From assembly GCA_004762155.1 (NCBI GenBank), contig SIHP01000001.1, forward strand, positions 62,001-126,000: a stretch of DNA of 64,000 nt, given 5' to 3'. Position 1 is the first letter of the stretch, and each line of letters opens with the position of its first letter. The stretch comes from Flavobacteriaceae bacterium. Its GTDB lineage: Bacteria > Bacteroidota > Bacteroidia > Flavobacteriales > Flavobacteriaceae. The notes below the pieces were generated by a model. The model worked only from the letters and a program-made list of their open reading frames with translations. It had not been told where the DNA came from and did no database searches. This document shows positions 17,871-29,118 of the stretch, piece after piece. Both the position numbers and the translations under genes were made by a program.

Positions 17871-17945
17871 TCGGGGTGGCAGGATTCGAACCTGCGACCT
17901 CCTCGTCCCAAACGAGGCGCGATGACCGGGCTACGCTACACCCCG
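17871..17945 (-). tRNA. tRNA-Pro(TGG)
   Basis: Minus strand, 75 bases from CGGGGTGTAGC. Acceptor CGGGGTG pairs with CACCCCG; anticodon stem CCTCG/CGAGG around TTTGGGA gives TGG; T arm GCAGG-TTCGAAT-CCTGC. Confidence 0.95.
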
Positions 17946-17958
17946 AGTGCTAATTTTG

Positions 17959-18043
17959 CGGAGAGTGTGGGATTCGAACCCACGCGACAGTTACCCGTCG
18001 ACAGTTTAGCAAACTGCTCCATTAACCACTCTGGCAACTCTCC
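17959..18043 (-). tRNA. tRNA-Ser(GCT)
   Basis: Minus strand, 85 bases from GGAGAGTTGCC. Long variable arm typical of serine tRNA; the loop TTGCTAA gives anticodon GCT; T arm GTGGG-TTCGAAT-CCCAC; acceptor ends ACTCTCC. First of three tRNAs transcribed together. Confidence 0.95.
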
Positions 18044-18131
18044 TATTAAGTGTTTTTAATACCTAAAAATTGCGAGTGCAAATATATAATTAGAAAAGGG
18101 ATTTCACAAGTTATTTTTGAAAAAAAAATCA

Positions 18132-20195
18132 TCAATCTGGATACTCAACACGTAAGTGGTAGATATTCATTAGTTTAATCTTAATAATTTTTTTAATTTT
18201 TTCTATCTCTCTAAAGGTTATATCTGAATTTATGAATTGATTATCGTTTTTTTGCTTCTCTACAATTTTATCGATCAATTCATCTATAGATTGTGCTGTT
18301 GGTTTTTGTAAACTTTTAGAAGCTGCTTCTGCTGCATCACAAATCATTAATATAGCAGTTTCTCTAGAAAATGGAATTGGTCCTTGGTATTGAAACTTTT
18401 TAATATCTACATTCTCATCTGGATTATTATCCTTCTCTAACTTATAGAAGTAATATACTAAACTTGTACCATGATGAGTTCTAATAAAGTCTATTATCCT
18501 ATCTGGTAATTTATTCTTTTTAGCTATTTCTATTCCTTTTATAACATGATTTAAAATAATATTTGCACTATCTTTTGGAGAAAGATCATGATGTGGATTA
18601 ACTCCTGTAGATTGATTCTCTATAAAATACATGGGATTTGACATTTTTCCTATATCATGATATAGTGCTCCTGTTCTAACAAGCATAGAATTTGCTCCTA
18701 TTTCATTTGCAGCCGCTTCTGCTAGATTTGCTACTTGCATAGAATGTTGAAATGTTCCAGGTGCTTTTTCATTTAATTCCCTTAATAAAGTAGAATTTGT
18801 ATTCGATAATTCTAATAAAGTTACATCAGAAACAAGTCCAAATATTTTTTCATAGAAATATATAAAAAATACAGATAAAAAGGAAAGTAATCCGTTTGCA
18901 GCAAATAATAAAAAATACTGCCCTTTTATATTTGTTGCATTACCTTCTTTAATAACAGAAAAAGCAAAATAAGTTAGCATATAAATTAAAGTAATTTGTC
19001 CTATAGAAATAAACAAATTTGCTCTTTTATATAACTGAGATACTGATAAAGTTGTTACAATACCTGCAATACTATGTAAGTATATAAATTCAAAACTATC
19101 AGGAACAATAAACCCTAATAACAATACTGTTAATAGATGTGTAAAAAAAGCTAACCTTGAGTCAAAAAAAGCTTTTAAAACAATAGGTAAAATACTTAAA
19201 GGAACTACGTATATGTACTCCACATTATACTTTACAACCAATGTTTGAATAAAAATTAAAAAGAAAACATTAAAGAAAATAAAAGTAACTTTATTATTAT
19301 CATTATAAATACTAAACCTATAACGCAATAGAAATAACAAAAGCACTAGTAAAGCTAATGATACTAAAATTGTATATCCAAAAACTATCCAATTGTAATT
19401 GGATTTAGTCCATATTTGTGATTTTGATGCTGACTCAAATGATTTTAAAACACTAAAACTTTTTCCTTCTACAATATCTCCTTTAAGAATTATTAATTCA
19501 TCTTTAGAAATTTTACCTTTTGTATAGGAAATTTCATTTAAACTTTGATTTAATTCTTTTTGTGTGTAATCATTATCAAAAGTTAAATTTGGCTTTAAAA
19601 CGTCCGATAAGACATTTATCAAATATGTTTTCCCTTTATCCTTAGGTAAATCAGATAAATCTTCTATTATCAAAGGCAGAATATTATTTGATTTAATTAT
19701 TTTTGAATAGGATATATTTTCTATAGAATTCCCTTTTCTTAAACTTATTATAGTCTTATTATTTTTTATTTTAAGTCTACTTGGTTCATCTACAAACCCA
19801 TATTTATAAATTTTGTTAATGATACTTCTACCTTCTTTATTAAGCTTGGTTATATCTTTTTTTGATAATGTATCAGATGGATTTAAATAACTTATCTCTT
19901 CAGTAAAATAATATGTTACTTTAGTTTTTATTTCACTATCTAAAACAAAGTATTTTTTTGCATTATCTGCAATTAAAACCTTTTCTTCTGATACTTCTTC
20001 TTCTGTTTTTTCTATTGCAAAATCAAAAGGAGCATATAAATTATCGTATAACCACGGCTTTCCTTGAGAAAAATCATACTTAAATTTCCCTTCTTTTGGA
20101 AATAAATATACAATTGAAACCGTTGTAAATAAGAACAATAAAACTTTATAAAAAGTTGCATTATTCTTATATAAAAAATTAATGATTTTATTCAT
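18132..20195 (-). CDS. PgpH/YqfF-like membrane HD phosphodiesterase (c-di-AMP hydrolase family)
   Basis: 687 residues: one N-terminal helix (15-32), an extracytoplasmic 7TMR-HDED region (about 35-260), a seven-helix membrane block (about 268-450) and a cytoplasmic HD domain with HSMQVANLAEAAA and HDIG at 513-516, plus RTHHGTSLVYYFY further on. This order is that of PgpH, which degrades cyclic di-AMP. Expressed alone or ahead of the tRNA cluster; divergent from the thiolase gene. Confidence 0.92.
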   Translation of the reverse strand: MNKIINFLYKNNATFYKVLLFLFTTVSIVYLFPKEGKFKYDFSQGKPWLYDNLYAPFDFAIEKTEEEVSEEKVLIADNAKKYFVLDSEIKTKVTYYFTEEISYLNPSDTLSKKDITKLNKEGRSIINKIYKYGFVDEPSRLKIKNNKTIISLRKGNSIENISYSKIIKSNNILPLIIEDLSDLPKDKGKTYLINVLSDVLKPNLTFDNDYTQKELNQSLNEISYTKGKISKDELIILKGDIVEGKSFSVLKSFESASKSQIWTKSNYNWIVFGYTILVSLALLVLLLFLLRYRFSIYNDNNKVTFIFFNVFFLIFIQTLVVKYNVEYIYVVPLSILPIVLKAFFDSRLAFFTHLLTVLLLGFIVPDSFEFIYLHSIAGIVTTLSVSQLYKRANLFISIGQITLIYMLTYFAFSVIKEGNATNIKGQYFLLFAANGLLSFLSVFFIYFYEKIFGLVSDVTLLELSNTNSTLLRELNEKAPGTFQHSMQVANLAEAAANEIGANSMLVRTGALYHDIGKMSNPMYFIENQSTGVNPHHDLSPKDSANIILNHVIKGIEIAKKNKLPDRIIDFIRTHHGTSLVYYFYKLEKDNNPDENVDIKKFQYQGPIPFSRETAILMICDAAEAASKSLQKPTAQSIDELIDKIVEKQKNDNQFINSDITFREIEKIKKIIKIKLMNIYHLRVEYPD

Positions 20196-20303
20196 TCTTT
20201 GTCTTTTGAAATGTAAATATAACCTTTCTTAATTATTTTAGTACTTAGTATTATTTGGTTATTTTAGCACAACATTTTTTTAACCTAAATACGTACAGAT
20301 TTA

Positions 20304-21479
20304 ATGAAAGAAGTAGTTATTGTATCAGTTGCTAGAACCCCAATAGGAAGTTTTTTAGGTAGTTTATCTACCATACCTGCACCAAAACTTGGTGCTATAG
20401 CCATTAAAGGTGCTTTAGAAAAAATTAATTTAACACCAGAAAACGTTGACGAAGTTTTTATGGGTAATGTAGTTTCTGCTGGTTTAGGTCAAGCACCTGC
20501 TCGTCAGGCTGCTATTTATGCAGGAATTCCAAATACTACACCATGTACAACTGTTAATAAAGTATGTGCTTCTGGTATGAAATCTATTATGTTAGCTTCC
20601 CAAGCTATTGCTTTAGGTGATGCTGATGTTGTTGTTGCTGGAGGTATGGAAAACATGAGTTTAATTCCTCATTATCAACATGCTCGTAAAGGAAGTAAAT
20701 TCGGAACAATAAAAATGGAAGATGGATTACAAAAAGACGGATTAGTAGATGTATATGATGAATCTGCCATGGGTGTTTTTGCTGATGAATGTGCTACTAA
20801 ATATGAATTCTCTAGGGAAGATCAAGATAATTTCGCTATAGACTCTTACAACCGTTCTGCTAAAGCTTGGAATGATGGTAAATTTAAAGATGAAATAGTT
20901 CCTGTTGAGATCCCTCAACGAAGAGGAGAGCCTATTATTTTTTCTGAAGATGAGGAATATAAAAATGTGAAAATGGAGAAAATTCCTGCTTTACGTCCAG
21001 CATTCACTAAAGAAGGTACAGTAACAGCTGCAAATGCTTCTACTATAAATGATGGCGGAGCTGCATTAGTTCTAATGTCTGCTGAAAAAGCAAAAGAATT
21101 AAACATTACACCTATTGCCAAAATTAAAAGTTATGCAGATGCTGCACATGAACCTAAATGGTTCACAACAGCTCCTGCTAAAGCATTACCAAAAGCATTA
21201 GAAAAAGCTAATATCACCATTGATGATGTTGATTATTTTGAATTAAACGAAGCTTTCTCTGTTGTTGGTTTAGCAAATATGAAAATATTAAATCTAAAAG
21301 CTGATAAAGTAAATGTAAATGGTGGTGCTGTTTCTTTAGGTCATCCGCTTGGAGTTTCTGGTGCTCGTATAGTAATTGCTTTAACTTCTATTTTAAAACA
21401 AAACAATGCTAAAATTGGAGCTGCTGCTATTTGTAATGGAGGCGGTGGTGCTAGCGCAATAGTTATTGAAAAAGTTTAA
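20304..21479 (+). CDS. Acetyl-CoA C-acyltransferase (thiolase)
   Basis: 391 residues. The acyl-accepting cysteine is Cys88 in TVNKVCASGMKS; the second half has NEAFSVV, GGAVSLGHPLGVSGAR with the active-site His, and CNGGGGASA near the C-terminus with the second Cys. Length and motifs are those of biosynthetic-type thiolases (PhaA/AtoB), which condense two acetyl-CoA or run in reverse in fatty-acid breakdown. It overlaps or nearly touches the next gene, suggesting a two-gene transcript. Confidence 0.93.
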   Translation: MKEVVIVSVARTPIGSFLGSLSTIPAPKLGAIAIKGALEKINLTPENVDEVFMGNVVSAGLGQAPARQAAIYAGIPNTTPCTTVNKVCASGMKSIMLASQAIALGDADVVVAGGMENMSLIPHYQHARKGSKFGTIKMEDGLQKDGLVDVYDESAMGVFADECATKYEFSREDQDNFAIDSYNRSAKAWNDGKFKDEIVPVEIPQRRGEPIIFSEDEEYKNVKMEKIPALRPAFTKEGTVTAANASTINDGGAALVLMSAEKAKELNITPIAKIKSYADAAHEPKWFTTAPAKALPKALEKANITIDDVDYFELNEAFSVVGLANMKILNLKADKVNVNGGAVSLGHPLGVSGARIVIALTSILKQNNAKIGAAAICNGGGGASAIVIEKV

Positions 21480-21501
21480 TTTTAAGATAAAAAAACAAAT
21501 A

Positions 21502-22269
21502 GTGTTCGGAATTTGTAATTTAAGTATTGTACCCATGCGTTTGTCTACATCAGATACTTCAGAAATGGTAAACCAAATAATTTTTGGTGAACATTTTGAG
21601 ATTATTGATAAAGATAAAAAATGGAGTTATGTTCGTTTGGCTTTTGATGGTTATGAGGGATTTATTGATAATAAACAATATCAAGAAATCTCTGAAAAAA
21701 TATATAATTTACTATCTAAAAACGACAAAATATATTCTGGTGAATTAATTGATTTTATTACTGATGATAATAATAACCTTACTACAATTCCTCTAGCTGC
21801 TAATTTACCTTTTTACAATAACAATAGTTTTAAAATTAATAATACATCTTTTTCATACAATGGAAAAATATGTAATCAAGTTACAGGTAAATCTTCAATT
21901 ATAGAAGTTGCTTATTTATTTTTAAATACTCCTTATTTATGGGGTGGTAAAACCCCTTTTGGTATCGATTGTTCTGGTTTTACACAAACAGTATATAAAC
22001 TTTGTGGCTATAAATTATTGCGTGACGCAAAAGAGCAAGCAAGTCAGGGAGATGTTTTAAGTTTTATTGAAGAAAGTGAGCCTGGTGATTTAGCGTTTTT
22101 CGACAATGAAGAAGGAAACATTACGCATGTTGGTATTATAATGAATGATTATAATATCATACACGCTCATGGAAAAGTTAGAATAGATAAGTTAGACCAT
22201 AGTGGTATTTATAATATAGATACTCAACAGCATTCTCATAAACTTAGGGTAATTAAGAAAATGATTTAA
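21502..22269 (+). CDS. NlpC/P60 (C40) cell-wall peptidase with SH3-like region
   Basis: About 255 residues from the GTG at 21502. This start gives VFGICNLSIVPMR, the usual N-terminus of flavobacterial homologues; a TTG at 21466 inside the end of the thiolase gene would add 12 poorly conserved residues. The first half is an SH3-like region, the second a C40 peptidase with catalytic Cys in GIDCSGFTQTVYK, His in ITHVGIIMN and a third polar residue in HAHGKV. No signal peptide is visible. Expected to cut peptidoglycan stem peptides. Confidence 0.88.
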   Translation: MFGICNLSIVPMRLSTSDTSEMVNQIIFGEHFEIIDKDKKWSYVRLAFDGYEGFIDNKQYQEISEKIYNLLSKNDKIYSGELIDFITDDNNNLTTIPLAANLPFYNNNSFKINNTSFSYNGKICNQVTGKSSIIEVAYLFLNTPYLWGGKTPFGIDCSGFTQTVYKLCGYKLLRDAKEQASQGDVLSFIEESEPGDLAFFDNEEGNITHVGIIMNDYNIIHAHGKVRIDKLDHSGIYNIDTQQHSHKLRVIKKMI

Positions 22270-22300
22270 AATGAATTACTTTTCTTAATATTAAAGCATA

Positions 22301-22334
22301 AAAAATCCCGTCTTAATAAAGAACGGGATTTTTT
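22301..22334 (+). terminator. Bidirectional terminator
   Basis: AAAAATCCCGT and ACGGGATTTTT form an 11-bp stem with T-runs on both strands, serving the peptidase gene and the convergent TPR gene. Confidence 0.85.
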
Positions 22335-22354
22335 ATATTATTACAATTAATGTT

Positions 22355-23599
22355 CTATTGCATTGACTTGTATAATGCTCTAAACTCTTTAGCTTTATTC
22401 GTCATTTCTAAAACATCATAAATACTCATTAATGTTCTAACAGTTTCAGGACTTCTTTTGTAACTATCTGCTTTCTCTAAATAAGGTAAAGCTTCTTGAT
22501 ATACCCCTTTTTGTTTTAGAGCTAATTCATCATACTTTTTAAAGTTAGATAAATTCTTATTCATTTCCTCTACAATTTCTTTATCCTTATCTAAAGTTGC
22601 TACAGCTAAATTCATGTATGCATCAGAATAATCAGGCTTTAAAGCTATTGCTTTTTTGTAGTATTCTTTTGCTTCAGTCACTCTACCTTGATTAAAACTT
22701 ACAACACCCAAATTATAGTATAAAGATTCGTTGTTTGGATCTAAAGCTATTGCTTTACTAATTAAATCGCCGTACTCATCCATTTTCTTTAATTCATAAT
22801 AAAGCTGAGCTTCATTAAGAATTAAGTTTACATCCTTTGGATTAGCTTCACGAGCCTCTTTAAGCGCAACAATCGCTTCATCCGTTTTACCTTGTTTTTT
22901 TAAGATAAAAGCAATATTTTTTATTATTAATGCTGACTTACCTTCAGTTACTTTTACTTCTGGTTTAACATAATTACCTGTTTTAACCATCAAATCTCTT
23001 TGAGATTTACTTCCTAAGTTCTCAACTTTACCAGTTACTTTATTTGTAGCAACATACTGAGTTTCAACACCAGTATATCCTACTTCTCTAAGTTTGTTAT
23101 AATACTTTAATGCTGAATTATAATCTTCTGCTTGAGAAGCACTAATTGCTGCATTATACACAAAAGAAGTGTCTTTTGGACTTAACGTATAAGTTAAATA
23201 AAACTTTTCAGCTGCTGCTTTAAAATCTTTTTTATTATTATACAAATCAATAGCTTCATTAGAAATTTCTTGACTCATTTTTGCCTTTATACCTGAAACC
23301 TCACCTGAATATGTTTTCTTACCAGATTCTTTTTCATAAGCTACTAATTCATCAAAAGTACTAACTGCAGCTGCATAGTCTTTTTTTCCGACTAAGGCTT
23401 TCGCTTTTATATAATAAAATTTTGATTTATATTTTGGATCCGCATCTGCAATTAAACTTTCCGCTGATTTAATAGCTGTTAATGTACCTGCAAAATCATT
23501 ATTCTTAAGTGCCTTCTCTGCAGCTTTTAATTCTTTTTTTTGAGCAAAAGAACTAATTGCTAACAAACCTATAGATAGTGCTAAAACCTGTTTTTTCAT
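22355..23599 (-). CDS. Exported tetratricopeptide repeat protein
   Basis: 414 residues with a signal peptide (MKKQVLALSIGLLAISSFAQ) and several TPR units, for example around 250-345 (LILNEAQLYYELKKMDEYGD, then SLYYNLGVVSFNQGRVTEAK and SDAYMNLAVATL). TPRs mediate protein-protein contacts, here in the periplasm. It follows gyrA by 19 bases, so the two are probably co-transcribed. No catalytic domain. Confidence 0.88.
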   Translation of the reverse strand: MKKQVLALSIGLLAISSFAQKKELKAAEKALKNNDFAGTLTAIKSAESLIADADPKYKSKFYYIKAKALVGKKDYAAAVSTFDELVAYEKESGKKTYSGEVSGIKAKMSQEISNEAIDLYNNKKDFKAAAEKFYLTYTLSPKDTSFVYNAAISASQAEDYNSALKYYNKLREVGYTGVETQYVATNKVTGKVENLGSKSQRDLMVKTGNYVKPEVKVTEGKSALIIKNIAFILKKQGKTDEAIVALKEAREANPKDVNLILNEAQLYYELKKMDEYGDLISKAIALDPNNESLYYNLGVVSFNQGRVTEAKEYYKKAIALKPDYSDAYMNLAVATLDKDKEIVEEMNKNLSNFKKYDELALKQKGVYQEALPYLEKADSYKRSPETVRTLMSIYDVLEMTNKAKEFRALYKSMQ

Positions 23600-23618
23600 T
23601 TTAGTTGTTATTTATTTG

Positions 23619-26135
23619 TTATTCGTTTTCTTGATTATTATCTGATATATTGTTTTCAATTTCCGTGCCAACTTCATTTTCGTCATCTCCTTCATCTTCT
23701 TCCCTCATAACCTTGGCTACTGCAGCAATACTATCTTTTCCTTTGATATTTATTAACTTCACACCTTGAGTTGCACGTCCCATAACACGTAAATCTTCTA
23801 CAGCCATACGTATCGTAATTCCTGATTTATTAATGATCATTAGATCATTAGAATCATCTACGTTCTTTATAGCTACTAACTCACCTGTTTTTTCTGAAAT
23901 ATTTAAAGTTTTAACTCCTTTACCACCACGGTTAGTAATTCTATAATCTTCTAATTTAGATCGTTTTCCGTATCCTTTTTCAGAAACTACTAAAATATTA
24001 CTTTCCATATCGTTAACAGCAACCATTCCAATAACTTCATCTGAATCACTTGTTAAAGTAATACCTCTAACACCTGATGCTGTTCTTCCCATTGGACGAG
24101 TCTTTGCTTCATCAAAACGGATAGATTTACCAGATTTCAAAGCCAACATTACCTGGCTATCACCTGTAGTTAACTTTGCTTCTAACAATTCATCACCGTC
24201 TTTAATAGTAATAGCGTTAACTCCATTAGCTCTAGGACGAGAATATTGTTCTAAAGGTGTCTTTTTAACTTTACCTTTCTTAGTTGCCATAATTACGTAA
24301 TGACTATTGATGTAATCTTCATCTTTTAAATCACCAGTAACTAAAAAAGCTTTAACCTTATCGTCTTGTTCTATATTGATAAGATTTTGTATTGCTCTAC
24401 CTTTGGTATTCTTTCCTCCTTCTGGAATTTCATAAACACGCATCCAAAATACTTTACCCTTTTGTGTAAAGAACAACATATGTTGGTGATTTGTACCTAC
24501 AAATAAGTGCTCTAAGAAATCCTCGTTTCTGGTATTTGCACCTTTTTGTCCACGTCCTCCTCTATTTTGAACTTTATATTCATCTAAATTAGTTCGTTTA
24601 ACATAACCAGCATGAGAAATAGTTACTACAACTTTAGAGTTTGGAATCATATCTTCGATACTCATATCACCACCTGCGTATTCTATAACAGAACGGCGAT
24701 CATCTCCATATTTATCTCTAACATGAATCAATTCGTCTTTAATTATATTATAACGTCTTGGTTCATTTGCTAAAATATCTTTTAAATCAGCTATTGTTAT
24801 TTGAATTTCGTCATACTCAGCACGTAATTTATCTTGTTCCAGACCTGTTAATTGACGTAAACGCATTTCAACAATAGCTCTTGCTTGAATTTCAGTAAGT
24901 TCAAAACGCTCTATTAATTTCTCACGAGCTTCATCGGCATTTTTAGATGCTCTAATGATGGCTATTACTTCATCAATATTATCCGAAGCTATTATTAAAC
25001 CTTCTAATATATGAGCTCTTGCTTCTGCTTTTCTTAATTCAAATTCAGTTCTACGAACAATAACCTCATGTCTATGTTCTACGAAATAATGAATTAATTG
25101 TTTTAAATTCAATTGCTCAGGACGCCCTTTTACCAATGCAATATTATTTACACTAAAAGATGTCTGTAACTGAGTATACTTAAATAATTTATTTAAAACT
25201 ATATTAGGAATTGCATCACGCTTTAGTATATATACAATTCGCATTCCTTTTCTATCAGATTCATCACGAATACTTGCAATTCCATCTAATTTTTTATCAT
25301 TAACTAAATCAGCAGTTTTTTTAATCATTTCTGCTTTGTTAACCTGATAAGGAATTTCAGTAACAATAATGCACTCACGTCCTTTAACCTCTTCAATAGT
25401 AGCTTTTGCACGCATAACAATACGTCCTCTACCTGTATGAAAAGCGTCACGAACTCCATCGTATCCATAAATTATTCCTCCTGTAGGAAAATCTGGAGCT
25501 TTAATGTGTTGCATTAACTCGTCAATCTCAATATCTCTATTATCTATATATGCTATAGTACCATTTACAACTTCTGTTAAATTGTGCGGCGCCATATTTG
25601 TTGCCATACCTACAGCAATACCAGATGCTCCATTAACTAATAAGTTAGGTATTCTAGTAGGTAAAACAGTTGGTTCTTTTAATGTATCATCAAAATTTAA
25701 GCGATGATCAACTGTATCTTTCTCAATATCAGCCAACATGTCTTCTGATATTTTTTGCATACGTACCTCCGTATAACGCATTGCTGCTGGGCTATCACCA
25801 TCAACAGAACCAAAATTCCCTTGACCATCAACCATCATATAACGAACACTCCAATTTTGTGCCATACGCACCATAGAGTCATAAACAGAAGTATCTCCGT
25901 GTGGGTGATACTTACCTAAAACTTCCCCAACAATTCTTGCTGACTTTTTGTACGATCCTGTAGCTTTAATTCCCAATTCATGCATCCCAAACAAAACTCT
26001 ACGATGTACTGGTTTTAACCCATCTCGAACATCTGGTAAAGCTCTTGATACAATTACCGACATGGAATAATCGATATATGCCGATTTCATTTGATCTTCA
26101 ATATTAATTGGAATCAACTTCTCGCCGTCTGCCAT
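23619..26135 (-). CDS. gyrA: DNA gyrase subunit A
   Basis: 838 residues. The breakage-reunion tyrosine is Tyr121 in [10 protein letters not shown]. The quinolone-determining region reads [10 protein letters not shown] (77-86), with Thr at the place of E. coli Ser83 and Asp kept at that of Asp87. The GyrA-box [10 protein letters not shown] identifies gyrase rather than topoisomerase IV, and the C-terminal beta-pinwheel blades are present, ending in an acidic tail. Gyrase introduces negative supercoils with ATP, with GyrB encoded elsewhere. Confidence 0.97.
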   Translation of the reverse strand: MADGEKLIPINIEDQMKSAYIDYSMSVIVSRALPDVRDGLKPVHRRVLFGMHELGIKATGSYKKSARIVGEVLGKYHPHGDTSVYDSMVRMAQNWSVRYMMVDGQGNFGSVDGDSPAAMRYTEVRMQKISEDMLADIEKDTVDHRLNFDDTLKEPTVLPTRIPNLLVNGASGIAVGMATNMAPHNLTEVVNGTIAYIDNRDIEIDELMQHIKAPDFPTGGIIYGYDGVRDAFHTGRGRIVMRAKATIEEVKGRECIIVTEIPYQVNKAEMIKKTADLVNDKKLDGIASIRDESDRKGMRIVYILKRDAIPNIVLNKLFKYTQLQTSFSVNNIALVKGRPEQLNLKQLIHYFVEHRHEVIVRRTEFELRKAEARAHILEGLIIASDNIDEVIAIIRASKNADEAREKLIERFELTEIQARAIVEMRLRQLTGLEQDKLRAEYDEIQITIADLKDILANEPRRYNIIKDELIHVRDKYGDDRRSVIEYAGGDMSIEDMIPNSKVVVTISHAGYVKRTNLDEYKVQNRGGRGQKGANTRNEDFLEHLFVGTNHQHMLFFTQKGKVFWMRVYEIPEGGKNTKGRAIQNLINIEQDDKVKAFLVTGDLKDEDYINSHYVIMATKKGKVKKTPLEQYSRPRANGVNAITIKDGDELLEAKLTTGDSQVMLALKSGKSIRFDEAKTRPMGRTASGVRGITLTSDSDEVIGMVAVNDMESNILVVSEKGYGKRSKLEDYRITNRGGKGVKTLNISEKTGELVAIKNVDDSNDLMIINKSGITIRMAVEDLRVMGRATQGVKLINIKGKDSIAAVAKVMREEDEGDDENEVGTEIENNISDNNQENE

Positions 26136-26301
26136 ATATTTACTTTTTAATTAGTACTTATTTTCGTTAAAAAAGTGAATCTTATTCGTCATAAAATTCA
26201 CTTTAAAACCCTGCTTAAAAAAGCATCCGTTTTTTACATCTGGCAAGATATATATTTTCGTTTTAACGCCCAAGGCTTATAACAACAAAAAACAGCTAGT
26301 T

Positions 26302-26343
26302 ATTAACAAAAAACAAGAATTTTTCATTAACAAAAAACAAGAA
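26302..26343. repeat. Tandem 18-base direct repeat upstream of gyrA/clpC
   Basis: ATTAACAAAAAACAAGAA occurs at 26302-26319 and again, identical, at 26326-26343 (24-base period, just over two helical turns); a weaker relative (ATAACAACAAAAAACAG) precedes them. It may be a regulator site or a product of slippage. Confidence 0.7.
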
Positions 26344-26387
26344 ATTATTAAAATTGTTTTTCATGTCATTTTTACAAATAATAGAAC

Positions 26388-26403
26388 TGGCACTCTTTTT
26401 GTG
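26388..26403 (+). promoter_or_regulatory. Possible sigma-54-like promoter of clpC
   Basis: TGGCAC-TCTTT-TTGT differs from the RpoN consensus TGGCAC-N5-TTGC by one base. It lies 54 bases before the clpC ATG, which is suitable spacing. No activator site was identified. Confidence 0.3.
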
Positions 26404-26456
26404 TTGATGAATAAAAAAATTCTCACTAACTTTACAATTATAGAAATATCACATTT

Positions 26457-29024
26457 ATGGACGAAAATTTTTCACCTGAGGTTAGAGATGTAATCACTTT
26501 TAGTAAAGAGGAAGCTTTACGTTTAGGCCATGATTTTATTGGCACAGAGCATCTATTACTAGGATTAATTAGAAAAGGAGACGGAAAAGCGATAGAAATT
26601 TTAACTACGTTTGATGTGGATTTAAGTTTAGTTCGAAACAAATTAGAAAGATTAAACCCCACAGAACCTACCTTTGATAGTGCTCAAAAAAAGAGTTTAC
26701 ACCTAACAAGACAAGCAGAAAAAGCAATAAAAACAACGTTTTTAGAAGCTAAACTTTATCATAGCGACGCTATAGATACTGCCCATTTGTTGTTATGTAT
26801 TTTACGCAATGAAAACGACCCAACAACAAAACTATTACAGAAGTACAATGTAGATTATGATCAAGCAAAAGCTTTGTATAAAGAGTTGCATGCTACTGAA
26901 GACGATTTAAATATTTCTCCAATATCTCAAAATACTGGAGACGACGAATTTGCTGGAGAAAAAACAAACCCTTACGGACAACAACAGCCTCCAAAAGGGA
27001 AAACCACAAAAAAATCTAAGACACCTGTTTTGGATAATTTTGGACGAGATTTAACTGAACTAGCAATTACGGGAAAGTTAGATCCAGTAGTAGGACGTTT
27101 AAAAGAGATTGAACGCGTTTCTCAAATTTTAAGTCGTCGTAAAAAAAATAATCCAATGCTTATTGGTGAACCTGGTGTAGGTAAATCTGCTATTGCTGAA
27201 GGATTAGCTTTACGAATTGTTAATAGAAAAGTATCTAGAATATTATTTGACAAAAGAATAGTTTCTTTAGATTTAGCAAGCTTGGTAGCTGGTACAAAGT
27301 ACCGTGGTCAATTTGAAGAACGTATGAAAGCCTTAATGAATGAGCTTGAAAAAAATGATGATATCATTTTATTTATAGATGAAATTCATACCATTGTTGG
27401 TGCAGGTGGAGCAACTGGATCTTTGGATGCTTCTAACATGCTAAAACCAGCTCTAGCTAGAGGCGAAATACAATGTATTGGCGCAACTACTTTAGACGAA
27501 TATAGAACTAATATTGAGAAAGATGGAGCCTTAGAGCGTCGTTTTCAAAAGGTAATTGTAGATCCTACTACTGTGGAAGAAACAATACAAATCTTACACA
27601 ATATTAAAGGAAAATATGAAGAACATCATAATGTAGATTTTACCGATGAAGCTTTAGAAGCTTGTGTAAAATTAACCAATCGTTATATGACAGATAGATT
27701 CTTGCCAGATAAAGCTATTGATGCTTTAGATGAAGCTGGATCACGTATTCATATTACCAATATTGTTGTGCCTCAACAAGTTTTAGAGCTAGAAGCCAAA
27801 TTAGAAGAAATTCGCGACAGCAAAACAAAAGCTGTTAGTGGTCAAAAATACGAGGAAGCAGCAAAGTTACGTGACGATGAAAAAAACATTGAATCAGCTT
27901 TAGAATCTGCTCAAAATCAATGGGAACAAGACTCTAAATTAAATAGAGAAATTGTTACCGAAGATAATGTTGCTGAAGTTGTTTCTATGATGACAGGAAT
28001 ACCTGTAAATCGTGTTGCAGAAGCAGAAGGTAATCGACTAGGAGAACTTCCTAACTTAATAAAGGGAAAAGTAATTGGTCAAGATGAAGCTGTTACTAAA
28101 GTAGTAAAAGCTATTCAACGTAACCGTGTAGGATTAAAAGACCCAAACAAACCAATTGGTTCATTTATATTTTTAGGTTCTACTGGAGTTGGTAAAACGC
28201 AATTAGCAAAGGTTTTAGCTCGTGAATTATTTGACTCTGATGATTCTTTAATTAGAATAGATATGAGTGAATACATGGAGAAATTTGCCATCTCTCGTTT
28301 AATTGGTGCACCTCCAGGATATGTTGGTTATGAAGAAGGTGGTCAATTAACTGAAAAAGTACGTCGCAAACCGTATTCTGTTATTCTTTTAGATGAAATA
28401 GAAAAAGCACATCCTGATGTTTTTAACATGTTATTACAGGTTTTAGATGATGGACATATAACCGATAGTTTAGGAAGAAAGATTGATTTTAGAAATACAA
28501 TTATAATCATGACTTCCAATATTGGTGCCAGAAAAGTAAAAGATTTTGGAGCTGGTGTTGGTTTTGGAACTGCTTCTAAAAAAGAACAAGAAGATGCACA
28601 TACAAAAAGCATTATTGAAGGTGCTTTAAAAAAGTCATTTGCGCCTGAATTCTTAAACCGTATTGATGATGTTATTATCTTTAATGCTCTTGAGCGTGAA
28701 GACATTCATAAAATTATTGATATTGAGTTAGAAAAATTATTATCTCGTATTGCCGATCTAGGATATGATTTGAAATTAAGCGAAAACGCAAAAGATTATA
28801 TTGCTGACAAAGGTTTTGACAGAAAGTATGGTGCTAGACCTTTAAAAAGAGCTATTCAAAAATACATTGAAGATGCTTTAGCAGAAGAAATAGTTAACGC
28901 TAAACTTAATGAAGGTGATACTATTTTTATGGATTTAAACGAAGCCAATAATAAGCTTACTATAAAAATTGAAAAAGGCGAAAAACCTGAAGAAACCAGA
29001 ACAGAAATTGGTGACGAAAATTAA
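26457..29024 (+). CDS. clpC: ATP-dependent Clp protease ATP-binding subunit ClpC
   Basis: 855 residues. Two N-terminal Clp repeats (about 1-145), AAA+ domain 1 with GEPGVGKS and [13 protein letters not shown], a short UVR-type middle segment ([14 protein letters not shown]) that marks ClpC rather than ClpB, and AAA+ domain 2 with [12 protein letters not shown] and a C-terminal D2-small domain ([16 protein letters not shown]). ClpC unfolds substrates and feeds them to ClpP. Single gene, own terminator. Confidence 0.96.
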   Translation: MDENFSPEVRDVITFSKEEALRLGHDFIGTEHLLLGLIRKGDGKAIEILTTFDVDLSLVRNKLERLNPTEPTFDSAQKKSLHLTRQAEKAIKTTFLEAKLYHSDAIDTAHLLLCILRNENDPTTKLLQKYNVDYDQAKALYKELHATEDDLNISPISQNTGDDEFAGEKTNPYGQQQPPKGKTTKKSKTPVLDNFGRDLTELAITGKLDPVVGRLKEIERVSQILSRRKKNNPMLIGEPGVGKSAIAEGLALRIVNRKVSRILFDKRIVSLDLASLVAGTKYRGQFEERMKALMNELEKNDDIILFIDEIHTIVGAGGATGSLDASNMLKPALARGEIQCIGATTLDEYRTNIEKDGALERRFQKVIVDPTTVEETIQILHNIKGKYEEHHNVDFTDEALEACVKLTNRYMTDRFLPDKAIDALDEAGSRIHITNIVVPQQVLELEAKLEEIRDSKTKAVSGQKYEEAAKLRDDEKNIESALESAQNQWEQDSKLNREIVTEDNVAEVVSMMTGIPVNRVAEAEGNRLGELPNLIKGKVIGQDEAVTKVVKAIQRNRVGLKDPNKPIGSFIFLGSTGVGKTQLAKVLARELFDSDDSLIRIDMSEYMEKFAISRLIGAPPGYVGYEEGGQLTEKVRRKPYSVILLDEIEKAHPDVFNMLLQVLDDGHITDSLGRKIDFRNTIIIMTSNIGARKVKDFGAGVGFGTASKKEQEDAHTKSIIEGALKKSFAPEFLNRIDDVIIFNALEREDIHKIIDIELEKLLSRIADLGYDLKLSENAKDYIADKGFDRKYGARPLKRAIQKYIEDALAEEIVNAKLNEGDTIFMDLNEANNKLTIKIEKGEKPEETRTEIGDEN

Positions 29025-29040
29025 TCTTCACTTTAATAAA

Positions 29041-29078
29041 AACAAAAAACCAAGTAAATAATTACTTGGTTTTTTGTT
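29041..29078 (+). terminator. Terminator of clpC
   Basis: AACAAAAAACCAAGTAA pairs perfectly with TTACTTGGTTTTTTGTT around a 4-base loop, with further Ts. Confidence 0.85.
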
Positions 29079-29118
29079 TTTATATACTACTTTGTTACAG
29101 AACAGTACTTTTGAAAGA

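Larger units (their letters stand above)
26136..26456. other. Intergenic region between divergent gyrA and clpC
   Basis: 321 bases without a gene. It contains the 18-base direct repeat at 26302-26343 and a possible sigma-54-like site at 26388-26403, and must hold the promoters of both genes. Confidence 0.6.

Noticed and set aside
17814..18059. Open frame across the tRNA genes
   Set aside because: It runs through two or three tRNAs on the opposite strand and has no protein-family features.
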